Positions 1 to 10,300 of a stretch of 64,000 nucleotides of DNA are shown here, one piece after another (within the stretch, counting starts at the first letter, position 1; every line of letters begins with the position of its first letter). Source of the DNA: Pascua guehoae (lineage: Eukaryota > Basidiomycota > Tremellomycetes > Trichosporonales > Trichosporonaceae); NCBI GenBank assembly GCA_001600415.1, contig BCJX01000016.1, positions 499,301-563,300 on the forward strand. The letters run 5' to 3'. The translations under genes and the position numbers were made by a program. The notes under the pieces were generated by a model. That model saw nothing but the letters and a program-made list of their open reading frames with translations. It was not told the origin of the DNA and searched no databases.

Positions 1-4
1 TTCT

Positions 5-1773
5 TTGTCGTCTGTCAGACCAAGACATCCATCACCGCTACACTCCAACCCACCACGAACCGACTACGGAGACGACTACCAAGCTTGCACCCCCAATCCC
101 AGGACCCAGCCTTGGTTTGGACACCACGCTGAGCCGACTTGCCACACCCCGACGTCATACGGCCCAAACCGCACACCGGGTAACACGGGCAGAACGTCAA
201 CAATGCCCGCCTCGGTCTGGAGCGTGAGTCGCCTCGACGCCCCCTTTCCAACCACCCACCAACACTTACCACAGCGCCGGCCACCACCAGCCGAGGAGGT
301 CTCGCCGCTCCAACCGCCACCGCCCGACCCGTCCGACGCCGCGTCGACAACATATGTAGCACCAAGTTCCATTCTCCGGTACTCCCAACGGGATAGCCAC
401 GCCAGCAGCCTCCTGTACGCACGACAGCCCCGATCAGACCATCACAACGGCCACAATGTCCACAACGGCCGCGATTCCCGACCTCGCGCGCAAGAACGCG
501 AACGGAGCGATATGTACTGCACGACACCGGTGCCAGAACCGCGCTACCGGCCGCTCCAGCCGTTCCGGAGCCTCCGGAGCCGCATCGCCGACTCGATGCA
601 GGAACGCCAGAGCCGGCGGGAGCGGGAACGCGCCCAGAGGGGGATCACAGAGCCGTTTCCATGGCGCGAGGAGAAGCGCCGGCGGCGAAGGTTGGGAATC
701 CCTCGGATGAGCGCCGCGACGGGGGACCAAGACGCAGACGCGACGGCTGGAAATACCGCCACCGCCACCACCACCACTGCCGCCACGACACCCACAACCA
801 CCACGCCCACAACCACCACGCCCACGCCCACAACGCCCACCACGCCCTTCCGCGTCCTCCGCCCCCTCCGCATCCGCCGCCCATCACAGCCCCCCTCCAA
901 TGACCCCTCCAGCCCCCCCTCCAATCCCCCCGCTCCCCGCCCGCCACCCTCGGTCCAGTTTGACGAACTGCCGCAGATCCGCGTCGAGCATCCGAGCCCG
1001 AACCCCGCCGACGCAGAGCTGGAGGCCGCAGACGACGTGCCCGGGTGTCTGGGGGGCAAGCTGTGCTCGGGATGGTGAGTGCCACGTCATCTGTGTGCTG
1101 CGGGCGTTGGAGGAACCGAGCTACCGAGGGCGAGGTGTGTGTGTTGAGCTTCTGTGCCGGGCGTCAGTTGGCGTCATCACGTGGTTGGATCACCGATCCC
1201 AGTGGTTACCGATCTAGCGATCCAGCACCGCGCGCACACCAGCGTCCATGTTGAGCGGGTAGCCTGAGGGATTTCTTTGTGAACACGTCCGTCCAGGTCA
1301 CAAGCGTCGTACAGTAGTAGCCGCCTTGTCCTCCCAACCACCTTGTCCTCCGAGTCACCTTGTCCTCGCTGCCACCTCGTTCTCGCTGCCACCTTGTCCT
1401 CCCTCCAAATCTCTGGCGTAACCCACCTCCCACCTATCCCTCCCCCCAAGCCCAGCCCAAACTAACCCCCAGCGGCTTCCCAGCACTCATCATCCTCGTC
1501 CTCCTCTCCCCACTCGGCATCCTAGCCCGCGCCTGCGCCTGCGTCCCGACATTTGCATACAGCCGCCTCCGCCCGGCTGTGGGCTCGGGCCTGCGCCCCG
1601 TCAGCCGCGTGTTCCGCCCGCGCCGAAATCGCAGGAGGGGCACAGAGGAGCACGCCGCCCCCGTGGCCGAGTCGCCGCCACCGCCCAGTGTGCTCGTGTC
1701 CACTTGTCCGACGTATGACTCGTATGGCCCCACGGTGGGGATGCGCACGGCGCCGAGGCGGTGGACCATGTGA
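5..1773 (+). CDS. Low-complexity membrane protein, 5' partial, two exons seen
   Basis: The proposed model joins <5-1074 with 1473-1773. The frame is open from the window edge and the first in-frame ATG is at 203, so the 5' end may be missing. The first exon encodes Pro/Ser/Arg-rich disordered sequence with a basic patch (EEKRRRRRLG) and a Thr/Pro run around 770-850. It ends in phase 2 at a GTGAGT donor (1075). The acceptor at 1472 follows a CTAAC branch site and restores phase. Exon 2 opens with a hydrophobic stretch (GFPALIILVLLSPLG) that could be one membrane helix, followed by a basic tail of about 75 residues. This makes a single-pass protein with a long N-terminal disordered region plausible. 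The 398-nt intron is long for this genome. I recognise no family. The splice is supported by phase and branch site only. Confidence 0.5.
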
Positions 1774-3787
1774 GGTGGGGCGTGGGTGTGGGAGGGGTGT
1801 GTGGAAGGGGAGCAGTGCGAGTGGGAAGAAAATATGGGTTGGCCCATGGGGCTGGCAGAAGACCAAAGGTACATGGGCGAGGAAGGGCGATAGCGGTAGA
1901 AGCGAAGATGTGTAAGGGGACCAGGCGAGATGGCGGTAGGAAGAACGGCCAGGCGAGGGTAGCGCGTCCACAGAAGTATTCTGGGATGCCACTGCGCCGG
2001 CACCGCGATATCCCGTCTCTAGCCAAAGAAGACTTGTCTGAAATGTGTAAATTCTAGTGCAGTAGAACCGTAGACTGTAGGCGTGGCATGTAACGAGCAC
2101 TGACGATACAGGGGCGTGTGTGTTTGCTAGAGTTGTGGCTACTCATGATTTGAATCACAGAGACGAACATGGTGTCTCACAAGCGGTCATGGACATGGTG
2201 AGAGGCGTCTAATTCAAGTGGACAATAGTAAAATCAGACGGGGTATGGGTGTGATCTCGAGTCGGAGGCGGCCCAAGGTATATACTCACTAACGCTGGGC
2301 CCCTCGAGGCGGGAGACATTGACGCTGCTCACCCACCATCACACGCGCCCACACGTCGGTCGCTCAACGCCCTCTGCAATCACAATATCCTCGCTTGTGA
2401 CATGGCTCCTTTCCCCTCGTGCCCTCTTCGTCATGCCAACATGTGCAGTGTAGTCTCACCTACCCGTAGCATGACGCAGTGAACAGCACACGCAGTACTT
2501 ATTTCCAAGCCACCGTGGTCCCATTTCCCAACCCCCCTCCCCCCATTCCCCTCCCTCCCCAACTCCTCCCTGCCCATCTCCTCCTGCCCAGTCCCCTCCC
2601 TCCCCAGTTCCCTCTTGCCCAGTTCCCTCCTCCCCGTTCCCATCCGTTGCCAGTCCCCCCCCGCTCGTCGACTCAAATACCCCCCGATGCGCATCCTGCG
2701 CTCCCTCGTCACGTCCCTCCGCGTCTTTCGAATCTTTTCAGTTGCAATCTCTCCGCACTCACTCCAACCTACTCCTACTGGTACGTCGTACGTCGGCGCT
2801 TACGGTGAGGCGCTCATGTAAGGCGGGCCACTGTTGTTCACCACGTGTAGACCACCACTTGGACTCGCCGGGGTCGTCGCTGTAACCGTTCCAGCATCCT
2901 TGGGGTCGTCGCACGCCAACCTTGTCCCGACATCCGTGCTCGTCGTCTCGTCCGGGGTCTACAAACCGGTGCGCTGGACGCCAAACGCCAATCCACCGCC
3001 ACCACCTACGCCTATCCCGCCACACNNNNNNNNNNNNNNNNNNNNNNNNNNNNNNNNNNNNNNNNNNNNNNNNNNNNNNNNNNNNNNNNNNNNNNNNNNN
3101 NNNNNNNNNNNNNNNNNNNNNNNNNNNNNNNNNNNNNNNNNNNNNNNNNNNNNNNNNNNNNNNNNNNNNNNNNNNNNNNNNNNNNNNNNNNNNNNNNNNN
3201 NNNNNNNNNNNNNNNNNNNNNNNNNNNNNNNNNNNNNNNNNNNNNNNNNNNNNNNNNNNNNNNNNNNNNNNNNNNNNNNNNNNNNNNNNNNNNNNNNNNN
3301 NNNNNNNNNNNNNNNNNNNNNNNNNNNNNNNNNNNNNNNNNNNNNNNNNNNNNNNNNNNNNNNNNNNNNNNNNNNNNNNNNNNNNNNNNNNNNNNNNNNN
3401 NNNNNNNNNNNNNNNNNNNNNNNNNNNNNNNNNNNNNNNNNNNNNNNNNNNNNNNNNNNNNNNNNNNNNNNNNNNNNNNNNNNNNNNNNNNNNNNNNNNN
3501 NNNNNNNNNNGGGGTCGAGATGTCGAGGGTGTCGAGGTGGGATGGGCTTGGGAGGGGCGGCCGCGAGTGGGCGGTCGAGCGGCGCCTCGGACTGGGATCA
3601 ATACGTTGAGGTGAGTGTCTGCTATACCGCCAAGGCCAGCTGAACTCTGACAGTTAGGACCGCCGCGCTTCGGAACAAACATGACAGGGAATCAAGAATC
3701 AATTCGAGAACGATACGTACGCAAACATGACCCGACAAGAGCGTGGCACATAGGATGGAGTAATAGCAAGGCGATGTAATTGTGAAC
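1774..3787. other. Intergenic stretch with assembly gap and uncertain coding signal
   Basis: No gene here is well supported. 2530-2660 is a C-rich stretch of loosely repeated CCTCCCCAGTTCC-like units. Flanking the gap, plus-strand frames look weakly protein-like: 2834-3025 (Leu/Val/Ala-rich, then PPPPPTPIPP) and 3511-3612 (Gly/Ser-rich, ending SSGASDWDQYVE just before a GTGAGT). A gene may run across the gap, but its middle is unsequenced. A TATATA-like site lies at about 2279. Confidence 0.35.
3026..3510. other. Assembly gap (485 N)
   Basis: A run of N. The left flank ends in a CCGCCACC-rich run and the right flank begins with GGGGTCGAGATGTCGAGG repeats, so the gap probably hides a GC-rich low-complexity segment. 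Confidence 0.99.
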
Positions 3788-4012
3788 GACCATGGGACCA
3801 ATAACCAGACTGACGTCCATCACGCGATCAGGAAGGAAATAAAACGTTCAGCAGAGACTCACGCCTCACGATCGTGCACATCGACACTCCATACCACGAC
3901 CATGGAACAATAGCCAGCCGACAGACGTCCTCATCACGCGATCTGGACAAAGACTAAAATGTGCAGCAGAGACTCACGCCTCAGGATCGTGCACATCGAC
4001 GCTCCATACCAC
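3788..4012. repeat. Two tandem imperfect ~112-bp direct repeats
   Basis: Copy 1 is 3788-3897 and copy 2 is 3898-4012, directly abutting. Both begin GACCATGG and share a run around CAGCAGAGACTCACGCCTCA and a 3' part through CTCCATACCAC. They differ by scattered substitutions and a few small indels. No open frame links them. This looks like an old local duplication of non-coding DNA. Confidence 0.85.
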
Positions 4013-4354
4013 TACGGGTAGATTGCAGCGCCACGACTCTCCACTATCATCAGAGCCATGAATCCCTTCATAGTTTCTCGCACGCATGCCTCATGTCCCA
4101 GAGCTGCACAGCAGCTCGCGTGGGACTGTGCACCGCTTACCTGGCGCGCCGGTCGAGCGTTCTGGCGTCACACGTCTTGCCAGGCATCGTGCAAAGTCGG
4201 CAAAGCAGGTTTGTGGGCGCACGGCAGGGGTGAATGTCCAGTCTGGGGGCGACGCAATACCTGCTGTGCTGCTACCACATGCCCGACCTCGGTCCGATCC
4301 CGTCAGAAAGCACGCCTGCCTCGCCTGGACATCGCGGGGTAAAAACGGTGTGAT

Positions 4355-4450
4355 GGACGAGTTAGGAGGACCAAAGGCCTCGACAAGTACTGTCGCGGGA
4401 TGCAAGCCACATGCTGCGAATGTCGCGCTCTACCAACTGATAGCGTCCGC
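4355..4450 (-). pseudogene. Degenerate tRNA-Ala(CGC) copy
   Basis: On the minus strand the core AGTTGGTAGAGCGCGACATT, the anticodon loop TTCGCA, and the 3' end CTCGTCC match the tRNA-Ala(CGC) gene at 59482-59581. The anticodon stem CGACA/TGTCG survives around a GC-rich intron-like insert. The 5' acceptor and first half of the D arm (GGGCGTGTAGCTC in the good copy) are replaced by unrelated sequence, and the T loop has become TCCTCCT. It therefore cannot fold as a normal tRNA. It is best read as a relic of a tRNA gene duplication. The 5' boundary is approximate. Confidence 0.7.
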
Positions 4451-5867
4451 GGCCGCCTTCCCCACCCTGCCAGCGGGGCATGCCCAGTCACTTACGACCT
4501 CACCTTTTCCACCCTCTGTTCGTCCGTGGCTCACCGTCAGTGATCCGCACACAATGCCAACCCCCGGCGCATCTAGCGGTCACCGCTCGCCTCACGCCCA
4601 CCGTCGAGGCGCTGAACCGCCAAACCCCCCGCAACTCGACAGGTCTGCAGATATCGTTGGCGCACAAGCCGACCCCTCCCAGGAAGGCTCGAGTGCCGAC
4701 CTCGGGCCACTCGAATCACCCATCCCGCCACCGCGCAAACCAACGAACGCACAAGTCTGCAACGCACCCTCCAGCCTGCCCAGAAGATTCAACTCGATGT
4801 CCACCGGACCAAGCGCCGCTACCAACGCGCCCATACTAACTCGTGTGTGCCGAAAAAAGCACCTCGAAGCGCTTGCTCATCCTCGACCCCGACCCCGTCG
4901 CCATGCCATCGCCCGTCATGTCACGCCCTCCTGTTGCCTACGGCCGACGAGTGACGCATGTGGGGCCACTTCACCCCCCCCGGTCGATCCCGCGTTCTGG
5001 GACAGGGACGCGGGGTGTTAATTAATCATCCTGTCACTCGTTCCTCACAGGCAGTGACGAGTTGCAAGGTTTGTGACGGATGGGGGGACAGGGTCACGGA
5101 ATATGCGCGGTGGGGCACATTGTTCTTTAGTTCTTTCAGGTTTTCTTTCCGCCGTTGGCCCGTTGGCCCGTTCCTTCTGTTCCATTCACAGAAATCACCC
5201 TACTCCACCGTAACGGTACACGCACCCGTACCGGTACACCCGCGTCCATCCCTGTGGGTTTACAGTTTTCCTCTTTCCTTTTCCCTTCCCTTCATTCACA
5301 AAAAGTTGGCGCTAGCAGCACTCTAGTGCCAGAATATAACGTGGTCCGCGATATTCCCGAGACATGGAAGCCTTGGAACCACGGTCGGTGGTGCTATTCC
5401 CGCCAAACCCACGCTTGGCATGACCTCCAACCTCGCGGGCTCATGAGGTCATCGGCGAGGATCCGAGTATCCGTATTTCCCCCAAGGTGCGATGCCGTTA
5501 TCGCTTGGTGTGGCTGGTGGCACACGTGTGGCTGCGACGCTAGTGGCACCACCACACCTAGTGCTGTTTCGAGTGTAAGCGTGGGCATGGACGGGCGTGG
5601 ACATGGGCGTGGGCGTGGACATGGTGGTGGTGGGGTAACTCTAACGCCATCTAGGGGGGTTAATGGCCCATGTGTCCAACGTTATCTGCGGGACGCCGCC
5701 GAGGTCGCCGAGATCGCCGTCGAGTTGGACGGGGGGAGCGTATGTGTAGGGTAGGTGTCGTGTACAGTAGAGTAGGTGTAGTGCAGAGTAGAGCAGAGCA
5801 CAGTAGAGCACATGAGAGAGTACATGTCGTGCTTGGAGGTCGAGTGTAGACGACCTTTTCGCGAGGG
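4451..5867. other. Intergenic, nothing recognised
   Basis: Long open frames exist at 4480-5025 on the plus strand, but three frames overlap without a consistent coding bias and no family is recognisable. 5209-5250 holds short CGTACCGGTACAC-type repeats, and 5755-5820 holds AGAGTAG/AGAGCA simple repeats just upstream of the next promoter. Confidence 0.5.
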
Positions 5868-5874
5868 TATAAAG
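5868..5874 (+). promoter_or_regulatory. TATA box of the DUF3472-like gene
   Basis: TATAAAG lies 151 bp upstream of the ATG at 6019, followed by a C/T/A-rich leader. The same spacing (about 140 bp) is seen at the small genes near 38 and 39.7 kb. Confidence 0.55.
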
Positions 5875-6018
5875 CATGACCACCTGGTCGTCTTGACTTG
5901 TCCCCACCCATTCAGTCCGCTCCGACCTCTCTCGCTGTCCCCTCGAGCTCATCCCCGCCCCCAATCCCACAACCACCAGCACCAGCACCACCCCACCTCA
6001 ATCCCCACCGGGCCGACA

Positions 6019-6780
6019 ATGCTCACTTCGCTCTGCGCCCTCGCGCTCGCCTTGCCCGCCCTCGCCTCGTCGCCCGGCGCCTGGTTCCAGGTCCCCAACG
6101 CCCCCTCTGCGGGCTTTGAAACCGCCTCATCTCAATTCTACATCTCCCCCAACGCGACGCGCGTGACGGGCTACTATGCCGCGGCGCAATGGTCGTTTTC
6201 GGGGCACGACGTGCACTATTTCGGCATCCAGCCCCGGTCTCCCGGATCGGCAAAGACGGGCCACCTCGCCTACTCTGTCTTTGGGCCCGGGTCGAGTATC
6301 GGGGACCCCGAGCGGTGCCCGGGCGGCGCCGACGGCGGGTCGGGCGTGAGCTGTTCGATGGAGATTGATATCGATTTCGGCAGGTGGTACACTATCGAGT
6401 CCAAGGTTGTCGAGCACGGGACCGACGGGGCCAAGCGCTGGAACGGGACGATTACCGACGACGCCGGGCGGGCGACGTACATTGCGTCCTTCTGGACCGA
6501 CGCGAGCTACGGCGGGCTCAACGGAAAGGTGTCTCAGTGGCTCGAGTGGTACAAGTACAATGGCGACGGCAAGACGGCCGCCCAGCGCGAGTGCCAGCAG
6601 TGGTTCCAGATCCACTATGGGCTGCCAAAGGGTAACGGCGTGGGCGGGGCGAAAATCGGCCTCAGCAAGGCTACCCTCGATGACAAGTGCGCAGTAAAGG
6701 CCGGCAGGCCCAATGCCGACCTCACGTTTGGCGCAGATGGGTCATTGACCATTACCGCCGGCGTCCTCCCTCAGCCCTAA
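6019..6780 (+). CDS. Secreted DUF3472-like protein
   Basis: A single exon of 253 residues. The start at 6019 is chosen because the protein then begins with a classic signal peptide (MLTSLCALALALPALASS, probable cleavage after the Ala-Ser pair). The upstream in-frame Met at 5812 would bury this signal and lies before the TATA box. The mature region contains the pattern VHYFGIQPRS, LAYSVFGPG, a Cys-bearing loop, WYTIESKVVE, RWNGTITDDAGR and IASFWTDASYGG. This order of motifs is that of the DUF3472 family, which is often extracellular and of unknown biochemical role. A C-terminal Gly-rich beta-strand tail (LTFGADGSLTITAG) closes the protein. Four Cys in the mature chain fit an oxidised secreted fold. 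The family call rests on motif memory, not a search. Confidence 0.7.
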   Translation: MLTSLCALALALPALASSPGAWFQVPNAPSAGFETASSQFYISPNATRVTGYYAAAQWSFSGHDVHYFGIQPRSPGSAKTGHLAYSVFGPGSSIGDPERCPGGADGGSGVSCSMEIDIDFGRWYTIESKVVEHGTDGAKRWNGTITDDAGRATYIASFWTDASYGGLNGKVSQWLEWYKYNGDGKTAAQRECQQWFQIHYGLPKGNGVGGAKIGLSKATLDDKCAVKAGRPNADLTFGADGSLTITAGVLPQP

Positions 6781-7376
6781 CCCCTGGTCAACCGGGGCAG
6801 TGCGTAATCAGTAGTAAAGAAGGCTTGTAGAAAGTCCAAGAGTAACTGTAGAAGGCCATGCAGAATGAACAAGCAGATTCACACAGAATGCACAAGAGTG
6901 ACTGTGGCAGGCGCAAGAGAGAGCGCGTAAGAGATAATGCGTGACTGTCCTGTGTCGTACTACAGTGTATCAACTGGCGAGTGTGGCGTGCAAGCAGTGC
7001 CCAGGCAGTCGCGACCCACAATGCACAATGCCCAGATTCCGGTAGGCTGTCCCACGAATCAACCCCTTGTGACGAGTGGACACCTTGCTGCCCTCTAATC
7101 TGCCCGTTAGGATGCACTACTTAGCCTACGACGACAACGCATACCGATGGCAACAGGCAAGTCAGTAGCAACGGCCGATAATACAGAGACTGCATGCACT
7201 CCTCCGTGATGTGTATGGTATGGCTACTCGTAGGTTCCTCTCGACATTAGACATTCTATACTCTGCGCCGCACTCCTCCCTCCGCTCGCACTCTGCTACT
7301 CTCCGCATAATACGCCCAACCCTCCACCTCACTCATCTGCCCAATCCTCTGCACTCCACACCCCACTCCAACCCCC
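6781..7376. other. Convergent intergenic region
   Basis: It lies between the 3' ends of the DUF3472-like gene (+) and the arrestin gene (-). I see no gene, tRNA or repeat. It is lower in GC than the flanking coding DNA, as expected for 3' UTRs. Confidence 0.6.
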
Positions 7377-10300
7377 CTACCTTGGGCCAACGGGCCAGCG
7401 CAGTTGCGGCAACCGCAACCCGCCCGTCCACCCGGTATTCCCAAAGTCGGACCCACTCGACGACACTGTCTCGGCGGCCTCAACCGCGTCGCCGTCGGGA
7501 TCGGCATTGGATGTGTGGCCTGTGCCCTGGGTGCCGCGTGAGACGGCTGACCCCTGCGACCCCTCGGCAGAGTACCCGTCCCAGTGACCCGAGTGCGACT
7601 CGTCGCTCGGCGCACCCTCGAGGCTGGCGCACGCACTCGCCATGTCGCGCAACGGGTGCGCGGCCACTTTGGGCTGGAGGGCTGGCGACCCGGTTAACAT
7701 CGGGCCCCGAAAGGGAGGCATGTGGTCCTGGAGCGGCGTGAGGGATAAGGCCTCAAAGGACGCGACGGTCGTAGACACGGGTGAGCGTGGGGGCTTGGAG
7801 CTGGTCTCGTTGGTGTAGCTGTCGGGCGTCATGTTGGTGGTACCGTAGCTGTTGGGCGTGCCGTTGGTGGTGCCATTGGTGGTGCCATTCGTGCTGCTAG
7901 GTGTGCCGTTGGTCGTGCCATTGGTGGTACCGTTCGTGGTGGTGCGAGTGGTGCTGTTCGTGTACAGCGTACCACTGGTCGTGTCGTTTGTTGGCGAACG
8001 GTTGGTCGTGCCGTTGGTGTAGCTGTTGTGGGCGCTCTGCCTGCCCTCAAACAACTGGCCCATCTGGCCGACCTGCCCAACCTGGCTCTTGCGGTTCTCC
8101 GACTCGTTCACGCTCGACGCAACTGAGCGTAACGACCCAATGCTGCCTATTCCGAGGCCCGGTGACGAGGTTGATGCATTGTTGGGGCGCGGACCACGGG
8201 GTCCTCCAGGGGCACCGCCACCCAGACGCGGAGACCCTAACGCGCGCTCAACGTCGGTCGCGCTCGTGCTCGTGCTACTCGAGCTCAACGCGCGCGACAG
8301 GAGGCGCGCCGCCGAGCTCGAGAGGTCGCCGCTGGCGACGGGCGCAGCGAGTGCGGCGCGCCAGTCTTGCTGCTGGCTCGACTGACCGGGTCGCGGGGAC
8401 GCCGGGTCGTACTCGAAGCGCGGGGAGAACGTCGTCGGAGAGGTCGGCTGCGACGGGCCGCACGAGCCGTTCGATGTGGCCGAGTGCGACGAGTGCGAGT
8501 TGGATGACTGGGACGACGAAAACATCATCCCAAACGTGGCCGCCGCGGGAGAGCGCGGCGCAAGGGCCGAAGTATACGACCGGCGCTTGGACGACGCAGA
8601 CGACCGTCCAGACATACCGCTGTGCACGGGTGATAAGCGTCCGGCATCCTGGGAGGATGTAGGCGAACAGAGGCCTGCACTCGATGCGACTGTAAAGCGC
8701 CGGAGTGCCTCATGGCGCGACTCGATCTGTGCGACGCGTGCCTTGACCGCAGGCAGGATGACACCATCGTGCATGCTCGATGTTGTCGTGTGTGTCGCGT
8801 GCGAGTCCATCGACTGCGCGTCGTCATCGTCGTCGTCCATCTCCCTCGGGGTCGGGCGGAAGCGATCCGGTACGAGCGTCGTTCGCGAAGAACGCGAGCC
8901 GCCACCAGGTGGCACGTCTGGGAGGGGTAACGTGTATACCGGCTGGTTCGGTGGGGGCGGCGTCAGCGCATCGAGCGCCTCGCCACTACCCGACGAAGCT
9001 TCCGAGTCGGACCGGGCAAGAGGCGGCGGCTGCTCGTCACTCCCAGCAGAGTGTGAGCTGTCACTCCCACTTTGGGTCGTGCGGTACGTCCTGGGGTTGC
9101 TGCTGCCCCACACAGACGGAGGAACAAGCTCGCTGTCGTCCGTGTCGGCCGCAAATAGTGCGAGATCGCGCTGCTCGTAGTCGCGGCGTAAGCCCAGGTG
9201 GTTGTCAGAGTCAAAGTGGCTGTCCAGGTCGGGCATCGTGTAGCGCCCTTCTGGCGTCCGGCCGGTTAACATGCTTTCAATGCGGACGTCGCGCGACTGG
9301 CTCGGCGAGGGCAGTGACGAGGGTCCCGACGACCACGACGGCATGGAGCCGTGCGTTCGGCGCCCCGGCGAGCCCTGCGAGGTAGTGTCGCTCATTCCAT
9401 CGGCATCGTAGCCCCTGTCCAGGTCGGTGGCCAGCGACATCTGGTCCACGTCCAACGGCTCGGCGTAGTCGACACTGTGGCGCGAGTCGCTCATGAGGTC
9501 CTCGACAGAACCCCGGTCCGCTCGCGCCCCCGCTGCGACACCAGCAGCTACCGTACCAGCAAATACACCAGCTGCGGCGGCTTCACCTGGCGAAGTGCGC
9601 CCACAGGCCAGGCGCAGGCGGTCCTCGAGGCTACGCCGTCCGGCAGCCTCAGACTCTACTGCCTCCGACGACAATCTCGGCGTCAAGTGCTCGGCCTGGT
9701 CGGCCATGAGGTCCTCTGCATCCTCGTCGTCCTCATAGTCGAGGCCGCCGGCATGCATTGGCCCGCTGAGCGACATGATCTCGTCCAGCTGGTCGTCGTC
9801 GAGCGGCTCCTCCTCCTCACTGATGTGGTGAAGGAACGGTGAACGGACTGGAAGGCTTGGCGTGATAAGTGGGGACACGCGAGGCGATGCGACGGGTGTC
9901 TTGTCGTCATACTCGTCATCACCACCGTCGAACCCAATCTCACTACCCTCTTCTGGTGTCATGGGAGGCTCGCTGTTCGCGCCAGCGTCATGATCTTGAG
10001 AGTTCGGGTTCGAGTTCCACTGGTTGGTGGAGCTGTACTGGGACTCGCTCGATTGCGAGAGGTGCTTTGTTGGCGTGCCCTCGTCCTCGTGGTCGCTCGA
10101 CACAGCCTTGTCGTGGTCAAGACCCTCGTTCTGGATGACAGCTAACGACTGGAAGCGTCCGTCGCGGCGCTCCTCCTCGACGATTTCGTGGTCACGTTCC
10201 ACATCGTCGATGCTGTGGCCGCTCTCCGACATCGTCTTCCTCTTTAGTGTGGACATGGCCGAACGGTTGCCGTTGACCGTGGAGTACACTGAATCGGGCG

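Noticed and set aside
4086..5021. A 311-residue plus-strand open frame
   Set aside because: It overlaps the tRNA-Ala relic, has two competing frames of equal quality and no family signal.
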